A stretch of DNA of 38,939 bases from Synergistaceae bacterium. Lineage in GTDB: Bacteria; Synergistota; Synergistia; Synergistales; Synergistaceae. Below are positions 28,178 to 37,079 of the stretch, one piece after another. The translations under genes were made by a program, and so were the position numbers. How positions within the stretch are numbered: position 1 is the first letter of the stretch; every line of letters starts with the position of its first letter. The DNA lies in the NCBI GenBank assembly GCA_031289955.1, contig JAITOL010000026.1:1-38939 (forward strand), given 5' to 3'. Under the pieces are notes generated by a model. That model worked only from the letters and a program-made list of their open reading frames with translations, made no database searches and had not been told where the DNA came from.

Positions 28178-29278
28178 TTGTCCTGGTCGTCCAGAGGCGA
28201 GTGCCTCTCCGTCGGAGTAAAAGCCCATGTGCTCTTCAGCCGTCTTTTATCCATAGACGACTACTGGAATTTTTTGGGCAGCGACACGGTGGCGGAGATA
28301 GGCCGGAAAATGAGCGACACAGCGTACGACGACGTAATCTCGACGCTGCCGGCCACCCCTCATAGACACGACCTGGAATCAACGATAAAAAATACGCTCT
28401 TCACCCAGGCGGAGAGCTTCCTCTTCCACATGAGCAGCCCCAGGGACACATTCTTCAGAACGCTCATGTATCGCCACGAAGCCGACAATTTAAAGAGCAT
28501 ATTCAGGTACATAGCGTCCGGCCGAACAAACCGCGACGAGCTCAGACGCAGGCTCTATATGTCGAAAAACTCAAAAATTTCGTACGATAACGCACTTGCG
28601 GCAAGAGATTTTATGGAGCTGTCCGAGGTTCTGCGGGGTTCACAATATTACAGGGTTCTGGCGGAGCCCCTCAGGAGGCTGCACACAGGAGAGGAACACA
28701 GCCTGTTCCCGCTGGAAATGGCTCTCGACCTCTTCGTCGAGCTGTCGATTTACAAGGCGCTGAAAAAACTCGAGCCGTCGGAGAAAAACCGGCTCATGCC
28801 TATTTTCGGGGTCAGGCTCGATCTTTACAATATATATATACTCTACAGGGCGCACACTTTCTACAGCCTCACTCCGGAGGAGGCTTTAAACAGGCTTCTT
28901 CCCGCCCGGTTCAGGGTCACGATGCAGGCGCTGCGGGAAATTGTGCGGATGGAGGACGTCTCGCAGATCAACGAGCTGCTGAAAAACCGATTTCCGCAGT
29001 ATGCCGGACTTTTCTCGGACGCGATGGCGGACGAACATCCGCATCTATCGATGGAAAGAAACATCAAAAGGTTCATATACACTCAGGCGCGGCGAGTGTT
29101 TGGAGACGGCCCGCCGGGATTTCACACGGCTGTGAGCTACTATATACTGAAGGAGTTTGAAATCGCGGACATCGTGCGCATAATAGAATATGTCCGTTAC
29201 GGTCATGACCGGCGCAGCGCGGCGGCCTACCTTACGAGACCAATCGTCATAACGGGAGGTGAAACCGAATGGCAGTGA
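28178..29278 (+). CDS. V/A-type ATP synthase subunit C
   Basis: 366 aa, TTG start. NTLFTQAESFLFHMSS..., MYRHEADNLKSIFRY and LYNIYILYRA, typical of subunit C/AC39. Confidence 0.88.
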   Translation: MSWSSRGECLSVGVKAHVLFSRLLSIDDYWNFLGSDTVAEIGRKMSDTAYDDVISTLPATPHRHDLESTIKNTLFTQAESFLFHMSSPRDTFFRTLMYRHEADNLKSIFRYIASGRTNRDELRRRLYMSKNSKISYDNALAARDFMELSEVLRGSQYYRVLAEPLRRLHTGEEHSLFPLEMALDLFVELSIYKALKKLEPSEKNRLMPIFGVRLDLYNIYILYRAHTFYSLTPEEALNRLLPARFRVTMQALREIVRMEDVSQINELLKNRFPQYAGLFSDAMADEHPHLSMERNIKRFIYTQARRVFGDGPPGFHTAVSYYILKEFEIADIVRIIEYVRYGHDRRSAAAYLTRPIVITGGETEWQ

Positions 29279-31221
29279 TGAAAATGATCGCCCTTACGAT
29301 GGTCGGGCCTCACGAGGAAATGGAACCTGTCGCGAGGCAGATGGTCCTCTCGGGAGGATTTCAGCCCCTGCCTCTTGATTTTCTCATAAACGACAGAAAC
29401 CTCAGATCGCGCGTCACGACGGAGAGCGACAATCCATACGACGACCTCCTCGGCAAAATGTCAATGGTGTGGAGGGTCGCGGGAGAGATTCTGCCGGACC
29501 CGGAGCCGATAGCGCTCGACTCCAGTTTCAGCTACCACAAGGCACGCCGCCTCGTCGAGGAGACGACCGGCAAGCTGGAGATATGGGAAGGACGCCGTGA
29601 GGTTCTCATGGAAGAACTGGAGCGCCTCGAGGCGACGAGAGTGTTCGTCGACGCGCTGACGTCGCTCGCGATGAAACCTCGCGAACTGTCGGAGTCTCAG
29701 TTTGCTGTGGCGCGCTTTGGCCGGATGTCCGACGACAATTACAAACGGCTCGAAGAGACGACTCTCGACGCCCCGATACTGGCCGTGGAGCTCTCCAGAC
29801 ATGAGGACAACGTCTGGATACTCGTCTTTACCGTGCCAGGCTACAGAGATGGCGCTCAGAAAATACTGGACGCCGTATACTTCAAAGAATTCCCTCTTGC
29901 GGAAATGACGAACCGTCTATCGGGCGACAATCCGCTCGAACAGGTGGAGCACGGCATAGAGTTCCACAAACGCTCCATAAAGGGGCTCGAGGACGCGGCG
30001 AGCGGCATACTAAAGGAACGCCGCGACGAATTTGAAAAGCTGTATTCGCGCCTTTATACCATGCAGCGGGTTTACGACCTTTGCAAAGGGCGGGGCGAGA
30101 TAGGCGGCATGTACGTCCTGTCGGGATGGATACCGGAGGATACGTACGAGAATGTAAGGGCGCATATAGAGCGTGACGCGCCGAGGACATCCGTGACTGT
30201 CGAGCAGGTGAAGAATGTCGCCTCCTCCGGTGTGCGTATTCCAACAATGCTCCGCAACAACAAGGTCGTGCGGGCTTTCCAGGACGTCGTGGCGCTTTAC
30301 AGCGTTCCGTCGTACGGCGAGGTCGATCCGTCTCCGTTCGTCGCCATAACGTTCATCCTGTTCTTCGGGTTCATGTTCGGCGATGCGGGGCATGGAGTTT
30401 TACTCTGGCTCGCGGCCACATATCTCGGAAAAAAGAGGATACTGAACAGATCCCTCGCGTATGTGATGAAGTGCGCCTCGTGCAGCTCGATGGTGTTCGG
30501 CCTGCTCTACGGAAGCGTGATGGGTATGGAACCGAAATGGCTTCCCGCCCTGTGGCTCTCCCCTATGCACGACACGGGAAAGCTGTTTGCCGTCGCGATA
30601 GCGTTCGGCGTCGTCATGATAAGCGTGGGAATGATCCTCAATATGATAATAAGGTACAGGGAAAGGGATTTCGGAAGGCTGCTCTTTGACGGTCAGGGGT
30701 TCGCGGGGCTTTTCGTCTACTGGGGATCCTCCATAGCGATATACATATCAGTGATGAACGTCAAGACTCCATTTCCGGTGGCATATCTCTGGTATGTCAT
30801 ACTCGCGATGCTGATTCTGACGCTCTTCCGCGATACCCTGGCCCGCACGCTGCTGCATCAGCATGTCGAACACGAGTCGGCCGCCCTGCAGATTTTCGAG
30901 GTGCTCCACAACCTGATGAACTATTTCACGAACACAGCGTCGTTCGTCAGGCTCGCCGCGTTCGCCCTGAATCATGTCGCGCTCTCCTTCGCCGTCTTGA
31001 TGATATCGAAGATGATGGGACGGCTGCCGGGCGGAATGATGCTTAAAATACTCGTTCTCGTTTTGGGCAACTTATTCATAGTGGGACTGGAAGGGCTCAT
31101 AGTCTTCATACAGGTTCTGCGTCTCGAATACTATGAATTCTTTGGGAAATTCTACCGCGGAGGCGGCAACGTATTCAAACCCGTGACGTGGAAGAAGGAC
31201 AAGTCATTACAAAAATCCTGA
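29269..31221 (+). CDS. V/A-type ATP synthase subunit I
   Basis: 650 aa with GWIPEDTYENV, FFGFMFGDAGHG, ANYFTNTASFVRLAAFALNHVALS-like segment, and C-terminal LEYYEFFGKFYRGGGNVFKP. Confidence 0.95.
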   Translation: MAVMKMIALTMVGPHEEMEPVARQMVLSGGFQPLPLDFLINDRNLRSRVTTESDNPYDDLLGKMSMVWRVAGEILPDPEPIALDSSFSYHKARRLVEETTGKLEIWEGRREVLMEELERLEATRVFVDALTSLAMKPRELSESQFAVARFGRMSDDNYKRLEETTLDAPILAVELSRHEDNVWILVFTVPGYRDGAQKILDAVYFKEFPLAEMTNRLSGDNPLEQVEHGIEFHKRSIKGLEDAASGILKERRDEFEKLYSRLYTMQRVYDLCKGRGEIGGMYVLSGWIPEDTYENVRAHIERDAPRTSVTVEQVKNVASSGVRIPTMLRNNKVVRAFQDVVALYSVPSYGEVDPSPFVAITFILFFGFMFGDAGHGVLLWLAATYLGKKRILNRSLAYVMKCASCSSMVFGLLYGSVMGMEPKWLPALWLSPMHDTGKLFAVAIAFGVVMISVGMILNMIIRYRERDFGRLLFDGQGFAGLFVYWGSSIAIYISVMNVKTPFPVAYLWYVILAMLILTLFRDTLARTLLHQHVEHESAALQIFEVLHNLMNYFTNTASFVRLAAFALNHVALSFAVLMISKMMGRLPGGMMLKILVLVLGNLFIVGLEGLIVFIQVLRLEYYEFFGKFYRGGGNVFKPVTWKKDKSLQKS

Positions 31222-31259
31222 ATCAACCGCGTTAGGGCAATAACAATTTCGAGGGAAGG

Positions 31260-31709
31260 ATGATTCGAATGTTAGGATTGGTTTTGAGCGTTTCGGCCGT
31301 GATAGGCACGATAGGCGCGGGAGTGGCGATGCGAGGGATGGGCTTTAAAGGTTCGAAGAAATTGCTGTTTGGGATAATCGCGGCTTCCTGTTGCCTGGTG
31401 TTGAGCGGAGCGGCGGTGAACCTGACGTCATCCCCGGCGGTTGCCGCCGAGGAGACGGGGATCGCGGTCGTCAACCCCGAGCAGGCGTCGAGCAACGGAC
31501 TCGGTTTCATAGGCATGGCGCTCGCCACAGGGCTTGCGTGCATAGGCGCCGGCATAGCGGTCGGGAGCGTCGGATCCGCAGCCATCGGGCTTGTCGGAGA
31601 ACAGCCGGGCGCAATTGGAACGACGCTCATATACGTCGGTTTGGCGGAGGGCGTGGCGATATACGGCATAGTCATCTCTATGCTCATATTCAGCAAACTG
31701 GCTTCATAG
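31260..31709 (+). CDS. V/A-type ATP synthase subunit K (c-ring proteolipid)
   Basis: 149 aa with C-terminal hairpin GLGFIGMALATGLACIGAGIAVGS...AIGTTLIYVGLAEGVAIYGIVISMLIF. N-terminal extension noted in findings. Confidence 0.93.
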   Translation: MIRMLGLVLSVSAVIGTIGAGVAMRGMGFKGSKKLLFGIIAASCCLVLSGAAVNLTSSPAVAAEETGIAVVNPEQASSNGLGFIGMALATGLACIGAGIAVGSVGSAAIGLVGEQPGAIGTTLIYVGLAEGVAIYGIVISMLIFSKLAS

Positions 31710-31719
31710 GCATGACGCG

Positions 31720-32031
31720 GTGAAGGCGTATCTCATAAGCGACAACCACGATACTTTGGTCGGCATGAAACTCGCCGGCATAGAGGGCGTTGTCGTTCAC
31801 GGCCACGACGAGGCCGCGTCCGCCATGAGCGGGGCGCTCAAAAGAACCGACGTGGCGATACTCGCGGTCACCGAAAAAATAGCGGAGCTGCTGCCCGATA
31901 CGATGCAGCGCCTGCGAGAGCACGGCGAACTGCCTATAGTGGTCGAGATACCTGACAGGCACGGCACGAAACGCAGTCCCGATTTTTTGACGAAATACGT
32001 CAGGGACGCCATTGGGGTGAAAATGGAATGA
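31720..32031 (+). CDS. V/A-type ATP synthase subunit F
   Basis: 103 aa, GTG start. DNHDTLVGMKLAGIEGVVVH, AILAVTEKIAE, PIVVEIPDRHG. Confidence 0.92.
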   Translation: MKAYLISDNHDTLVGMKLAGIEGVVVHGHDEAASAMSGALKRTDVAILAVTEKIAELLPDTMQRLREHGELPIVVEIPDRHGTKRSPDFLTKYVRDAIGVKME

Positions 32032-32645
32032 ACGAAATAGCGAACGAAAAAATTTCAGCTCTGCAGAACATCATACTGGAGCACGCCAACCAGCAGAGGG
32101 AAGCTCTGGCCACGGACGCGAGGAAAGAGGCGGAACAGTGGCTCTCCCGCGAGATGACCAAACTGGAACGCGAGACGAATTCCGTGCTGGCGGACGCTAA
32201 ATCGCGGGCCGAGGAAATACACAGACGACAGATTCTTTCGGCGGAGAGAGAGAAGACGACGGAGGCATTGAGACAGCAAAACAGGCTTTTGAGCGAGACC
32301 CTGAAAAAATTCCAGGACTGCCTCGTACACCTCAGAGACCGTCCCGATTACGATAAGATATTGACCGGTCTCGCGCTCGAAGCGGCAAAATCGCTCGCCA
32401 GGGAGCAGGGAGCGCTGAAATTGAAGCTGGCCGCGCTCGACGCTGCTTTTGGAGAGCGCGTTGCCGCGGGGGCGAACGAAAAGCTGGGACAATCCAGGAT
32501 AGTCTTCGATCACGAACCCGCTCCGATAATAGGCGGAATCTGGATGACAATCAACGACGGCCGCCGGCAGATAAACTCAGACTGGCAGTCCAGAACGCAG
32601 GAAACGGCGGATACTTTGGCCGATCGCCTCCTGCCCCTGCTATAA
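32028..32645 (+). CDS. V/A-type ATP synthase subunit E
   Basis: 205-aa N-terminal coiled coil followed by a subunit E-like C-terminal domain. 4-nt overlap with F. Confidence 0.85.
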   Translation: MNEIANEKISALQNIILEHANQQREALATDARKEAEQWLSREMTKLERETNSVLADAKSRAEEIHRRQILSAEREKTTEALRQQNRLLSETLKKFQDCLVHLRDRPDYDKILTGLALEAAKSLAREQGALKLKLAALDAAFGERVAAGANEKLGQSRIVFDHEPAPIIGGIWMTINDGRRQINSDWQSRTQETADTLADRLLPLL

Positions 32646-32651
32646 GGAGGG

Positions 32652-34469
32652 TTGGTTTTGGACAGCGCTCCGAACAAAACATCCACTGATTCGAGGACGG
32701 GCTTCGTGTCAATGATAAACGGCCCCGTCATCCACGCGACAGGCATGCGCGACTTCGGTATGCGCGAGATGGTGCACGTGGGCGATATGAGGCTTTTGGG
32801 CGAAATAATACGCATGGATGGCGACGAAGCCACCATACAGGTATACGAGGAAACTCAGGGAATGAGGCTCGGAGAAAGGATAGAGGGTTCGGGAGAAGCT
32901 CTGTCCGTCTCGCTCGGGCCCGGCCTCATCGGAGGATTTTTCGACGGCATAGGGCGTCCTCTGGGGGCTCTTCTCGAAAAAGAGGGCATGTACATAACCC
33001 CCGGCATAGAAGCGCCGATGATCTCCCCCGACAGGCTGTGGGACGTAACCCCGGTCGTAGCGGCCGGGGAAATGATCTCGTCCGGCGCGCTTCTCGGAAC
33101 GGTTCAGGAGACCGCCCTCATGCTGCATCGGATAATCTGCCCGCCGGACATAGAGGGCGAGGTCGTGTGGATGACGCCCGCGACAAAGGTATCGAGCGGC
33201 GGAATAATCGCCAAGGTGCGCAATGCCCTGGGGAGGATCGTCGAGGTTCCGCTGACCCAGCGCTGGCCGGTCAGAACATCGCGGCCCTATCGTGAACGCC
33301 TGCTGCCCAACGAACCTCTCGTGACGGGACAGAGGGTCATAGATGGGCTTTTTCCCATTGCCAAGGGAGGTACGGCCGCCATCCCGGGTGGTTTCGGAAC
33401 CGGCAAGACCGTAACCCAGCATCAGCTCGCGAAGTGGAGCGAGGCGCAGGTCGTCGTCTACATAGGCTGCGGAGAGCGCGGCAACGAGATGACCGACGTC
33501 CTCGAACAGTTTCCCGTGCTCGAGGATCCGCGTTCGGGACGCCCGCTCATGGAGCGCACGATACTCATAGCAAACACGTCCAATATGCCGGTCGCCGCTC
33601 GTGAAGCGTCGATATATACCGGCATAACGATAGCGGAATACTTCCGCGATATGGGATACGACGTAGCGCTCATGGCCGACTCGACGAGCCGCTGGGCCGA
33701 GGCTCTGCGCGAAATTTCAGGACGCCTCGAGGAAATTCCCGCCGAGGAGGGCTTCCCGGCATATCTGCCATCCCGGCTCGCGGAGTTTTACGAACGCGCG
33801 GGAAGGGTCGTCACGCAGTGCGGCGAAAACGGAAGCGTATCGATCATAGGCGCGGTCTCGCCTCCCGGAGGCGACTTCACGGAACCGGTGACGAGGCACA
33901 CGAAGCGATTCATACGCTGTTTCTGGGGGCTGGATAAAAACCTCGCGAACGCGCGCCACTTCCCCGCCATCTCATGGCTCGAATCATACAGCGAATACGC
34001 CTCGGAGGTCGAAGACTGGTTCCAGGGGAACGTCGACCCCAAGTGGGGCGAGCTGAGGGAGAAGGCCCGCGCGATACTGCTGGAGGACGAGAAAATACAG
34101 CAGGTCATAAGGCTCGTCGGAGAGGATGTCCTGCCCGACGATCAGAGGCTCGTGAACTACACAGCCTTCCTCGTCAAAAACGGCTACCTGCAACAGGCCG
34201 CTTTCGGCTCGGACTCCTATTCCCCGCCCGCGAAGGGGTTCGCTATACTGGACATGATACTGCACTTCTACGACAGGGGGCTCGAGCTCGTTCGTCAGGG
34301 CGTTCCGATCTCGCTGATAAAGGGGAGCGACGCGGTCGAGGACATAACTCACCTGCGCGAATTCTCATCCGAGGATAAATCGTCCTTCGAAAGGGCGAGA
34401 AAGAAGCTCGACAATCATCTTAACCGCGTCGGATCCGAAAGAACGCGCGAAGAGGGAGGGATTAAATAA
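32652..34469 (+). CDS. V/A-type ATP synthase subunit A (catalytic)
   Basis: 605 aa with [68 protein letters not shown]. Confidence 0.98.
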   Translation: MVLDSAPNKTSTDSRTGFVSMINGPVIHATGMRDFGMREMVHVGDMRLLGEIIRMDGDEATIQVYEETQGMRLGERIEGSGEALSVSLGPGLIGGFFDGIGRPLGALLEKEGMYITPGIEAPMISPDRLWDVTPVVAAGEMISSGALLGTVQETALMLHRIICPPDIEGEVVWMTPATKVSSGGIIAKVRNALGRIVEVPLTQRWPVRTSRPYRERLLPNEPLVTGQRVIDGLFPIAKGGTAAIPGGFGTGKTVTQHQLAKWSEAQVVVYIGCGERGNEMTDVLEQFPVLEDPRSGRPLMERTILIANTSNMPVAAREASIYTGITIAEYFRDMGYDVALMADSTSRWAEALREISGRLEEIPAEEGFPAYLPSRLAEFYERAGRVVTQCGENGSVSIIGAVSPPGGDFTEPVTRHTKRFIRCFWGLDKNLANARHFPAISWLESYSEYASEVEDWFQGNVDPKWGELREKARAILLEDEKIQQVIRLVGEDVLPDDQRLVNYTAFLVKNGYLQQAAFGSDSYSPPAKGFAILDMILHFYDRGLELVRQGVPISLIKGSDAVEDITHLREFSSEDKSSFERARKKLDNHLNRVGSERTREEGGIK

Positions 34470-35845
34470 TGCCGCAGTCCGAATATGTCGGAATATCACA
34501 GGTCACAGGACCGTTCATCCTCCTTGAGGACGCGGGAAGCGACGCGTTCTTCGGCGAGCTCGTCGATGTGCGGGTTCCGGGAGGCGTCACGCGGCGCGGC
34601 AGGATAGTATCCCTCTCCGAGGGAGCGACGCTGGTTCAGGTGTTTTCGGGAACCGACGGCCTCATCCCCAACGACACGAGAGTGCGCCTCTTAGGACGCA
34701 CGCTTCAGGTTCAGCTCGCCCCCTCCATAATAGGGCGCACGTTCAATGGGCTGGGAGAACCGGCGGACGGATGCGGGCCGGTCTTCGGAGGCCGCCGGGC
34801 CGACGCGAATGGCATGCCGCTCAACCCCATGGCCCGCCAGTACCCAAAGGACTTCATACACACGGGCATATCGTCGATAGACACGCTTACCACCCTGATC
34901 CGCGGACAAAAATTGCCCATATTCTCAGGCAACGGTCTGCCCCATAACCAGCTTGCCGTTCAGATAGCCACACAGGCGCGGCTTATGGGTTCCGAGAACT
35001 TCGCCGTTGTCTTCGCGGGGATAGGAATCAAACACGACGACGCCGAATTCCTGATGAGAGAATTGTCGGAAAAGGGCAGGACGAACAACGTGGTAACGTA
35101 TCTCAACCTCGCCGACGATCCGGTGATAGAACGCATCGCCACTCCAAGGATGGCCCTTTCAGCCGCTGAGTACATGGCCTATGAACTCGGCCTTCACGTG
35201 CTCGTAATCATAACGGATATGACGAGTTACTGCGAGGCGGTGCGGGAGCTCGGAGTGGCCGCCGGAGAAGTTCCAAGCCGCAAGGGATACCCGGCGTACC
35301 TCTACAGCGACCTGGCGTCGCTCTATGAGAGGGCCGGAGTCGTCAGAGGGCTGAACGGCAGCGTCACACAGCTCCCCATACTGACGATGCCGAACGACGA
35401 TATAACCCACCCGATCCCCGACCTGACAGGTTTCATAACGGAAGGTCAGATAGTCTTGAGCCGCGATCTCGACGGCAAGGGCATATATCCTCCAATCGAC
35501 GTGCTGACGAGCCTCTCCCGCCTTATGAAGGACGGCATAGGGAAGGGCTTCACGCGGGACGACCACCCGAACCTGGCCAGCCAGTTATTCGCCTCCTACA
35601 GTCACGTCCAGGATGTTCGATCTTTGGCTGGGGTCGTTGGAGAGGACGAGCTCTCGAAGACCGACAAGCAGTCGCTCGCTTTCGGAGGACTCTTTGAGAA
35701 CAAATTCCTGAAGCAGGGCAAAGACGAGGACAGGGAGATAGGCCAGTCCCTCGATATGGCGTGGGATATACTCTCCTCGCTGCCCAAAGGCGACCTTACG
35801 AGAGTTTCCCTCGACGAGATAAAAGCTCACATCAAAAATCAGTGA
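34469..35845 (+). CDS. V/A-type ATP synthase subunit B
   Basis: 458 aa with FSGNGLPHNQLAVQIATQARL, VLVIITDMTSYCEAVRE, PSRKGYPAYLYSDLASLYERAG. 1-nt overlap with A. Confidence 0.98.
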   Translation: MPQSEYVGISQVTGPFILLEDAGSDAFFGELVDVRVPGGVTRRGRIVSLSEGATLVQVFSGTDGLIPNDTRVRLLGRTLQVQLAPSIIGRTFNGLGEPADGCGPVFGGRRADANGMPLNPMARQYPKDFIHTGISSIDTLTTLIRGQKLPIFSGNGLPHNQLAVQIATQARLMGSENFAVVFAGIGIKHDDAEFLMRELSEKGRTNNVVTYLNLADDPVIERIATPRMALSAAEYMAYELGLHVLVIITDMTSYCEAVRELGVAAGEVPSRKGYPAYLYSDLASLYERAGVVRGLNGSVTQLPILTMPNDDITHPIPDLTGFITEGQIVLSRDLDGKGIYPPIDVLTSLSRLMKDGIGKGFTRDDHPNLASQLFASYSHVQDVRSLAGVVGEDELSKTDKQSLAFGGLFENKFLKQGKDEDREIGQSLDMAWDILSSLPKGDLTRVSLDEIKAHIKNQ

Positions 35846-35893
35846 CGCTATCAGGGATTGCTATGATTGGAGGTTCCGCGGAATTGCGATAAC

Positions 35894-35911
35894 ATGATCC
35901 ATATGGATCAT
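35894..35911. repeat. 18-bp perfect palindrome ATGATCCATATGGATCAT
   Basis: Read directly. Intergenic between the V-ATPase B gene and the zinc-ribbon protein. Confidence 0.9.
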
Positions 35912-36017
35912 AAAAATACTCAAAATGAATTGCATGAACATAACTTCTTATCTATAATTACATTATGAGAGTTTATGCTCCGATAATAGTAGTGTGTTAG
36001 AGGAAGGAGTGTGTGCC

Positions 36018-36797
36018 GTGTTCTGCAACAACTGCGGGTTTGTGAATGCGGGAAACGAAACGCTGTGTACCACTTGTGGACACGATCTGCACGCGGAACC
36101 ACACCTCTCCGATATTACCTACGGCAACACGGCGATATGCGAAGTATGCGGGTCGATGAATCTGGATGACTCCAATTACTGTCGCTCATGCGGGAAGAAA
36201 CTGAAGAACGTGATCGTCCAAACGCTGGCCGGCGCCGCATCTATGGCTGGAGCTTATTCCGAGATCCCGATGAATGTCGTGATAACGCCGACAGGAACGG
36301 ATTTCACATCGTTCGGAGGCTTGCCGCCCCTCGCGGAGGAATCTAAAAAACCTCTTTATGATGAAACTCTACCCTCACCCGCGGAATTCATACCGCAGAT
36401 ACAAGTCAGACACGAGAGTCTGCTGGAAAGGCTGGATAAAATGGAGAGAGAATTGGAGACTCGCCAGAAAGAAATTCTTCCGGAAACCAACGAAACGACT
36501 CCGGATGAGCTGGACGCTCACGAGGAGACTCTGAAAAACATAGCCTACACACTGGACTCCCTCATATCCGATCTGCTGGAGGCTGAGGTGAGGGAATACG
36601 CATTCCCCGACTTCATCCATCCGGACGAGACAGGTTTTCCGATGAATGACGCCGCCCCACCGCCCAAACAAAATGTAAAATCGGATAAGAAAGGCAGGAA
36701 CCTACAGGAATATCTCGTTATAATGGCCCTCATAGCGGCCATATTTCTGGTGGGGCTGAGCTTCGGTCTTTGGGGGTCATATTTCTTCGGAATCTAG
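36018..36797 (+). CDS. Double zinc-ribbon protein with C-terminal transmembrane anchor
   Basis: Two ribbons, CNNCGFVNAGNETLCTTCG and CEVCGSMNLDDSNYCRSCG, and terminal TM LVIMALIAAIFLVGLSFGLWGSYF. The ORF track begins at 35994, but the aggaaggag RBS favours GTG 36018. Confidence 0.8.
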   Translation: MFCNNCGFVNAGNETLCTTCGHDLHAEPHLSDITYGNTAICEVCGSMNLDDSNYCRSCGKKLKNVIVQTLAGAASMAGAYSEIPMNVVITPTGTDFTSFGGLPPLAEESKKPLYDETLPSPAEFIPQIQVRHESLLERLDKMERELETRQKEILPETNETTPDELDAHEETLKNIAYTLDSLISDLLEAEVREYAFPDFIHPDETGFPMNDAAPPPKQNVKSDKKGRNLQEYLVIMALIAAIFLVGLSFGLWGSYFFGI

Positions 36798-36874
36798 GAC
36801 GGATGATGTTCATTTATAGAACGCCGTAGTTTCGTATTCCCTGGGAATAAATATGTAATAGGAGAGAACGATAA

Positions 36875-36899
36875 AGCCGCCGAAAGGCGGCTCTTTTTT
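36875..36899 (+). terminator. Intrinsic (Rho-independent) terminator
   Basis: AGCCGCC-GAAA-GGCGGCT stem-loop followed by C and a T-run (cttttttt). Confidence 0.93.
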
Positions 36900-36902
36900 A
36901 TA

Positions 36903-36952
36903 GCGCCAGAAGGGTTATACCATTCATGGAGACACACGGTATAAATCGGCGC
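36903..36952. other. Nested inverted repeat of unknown function
   Basis: Outer gcgcc (36903-36907)/ggcgc (36948-36952) and inner ttatacc (36915-36921)/ggtataa (36938-36944). Confidence 0.4.
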
Positions 36953-37079
36953 CAAATTGTCAGAATAAGCGCGAGAAAGGATTAACTAATATTGACTATT
37001 TATGTCAAAATCCCATGGAGAGGTGTTTTGATAAAGAAGTGGTTTCCGCTTCAATATCACCCCTCCTTCAATTCCCGAC

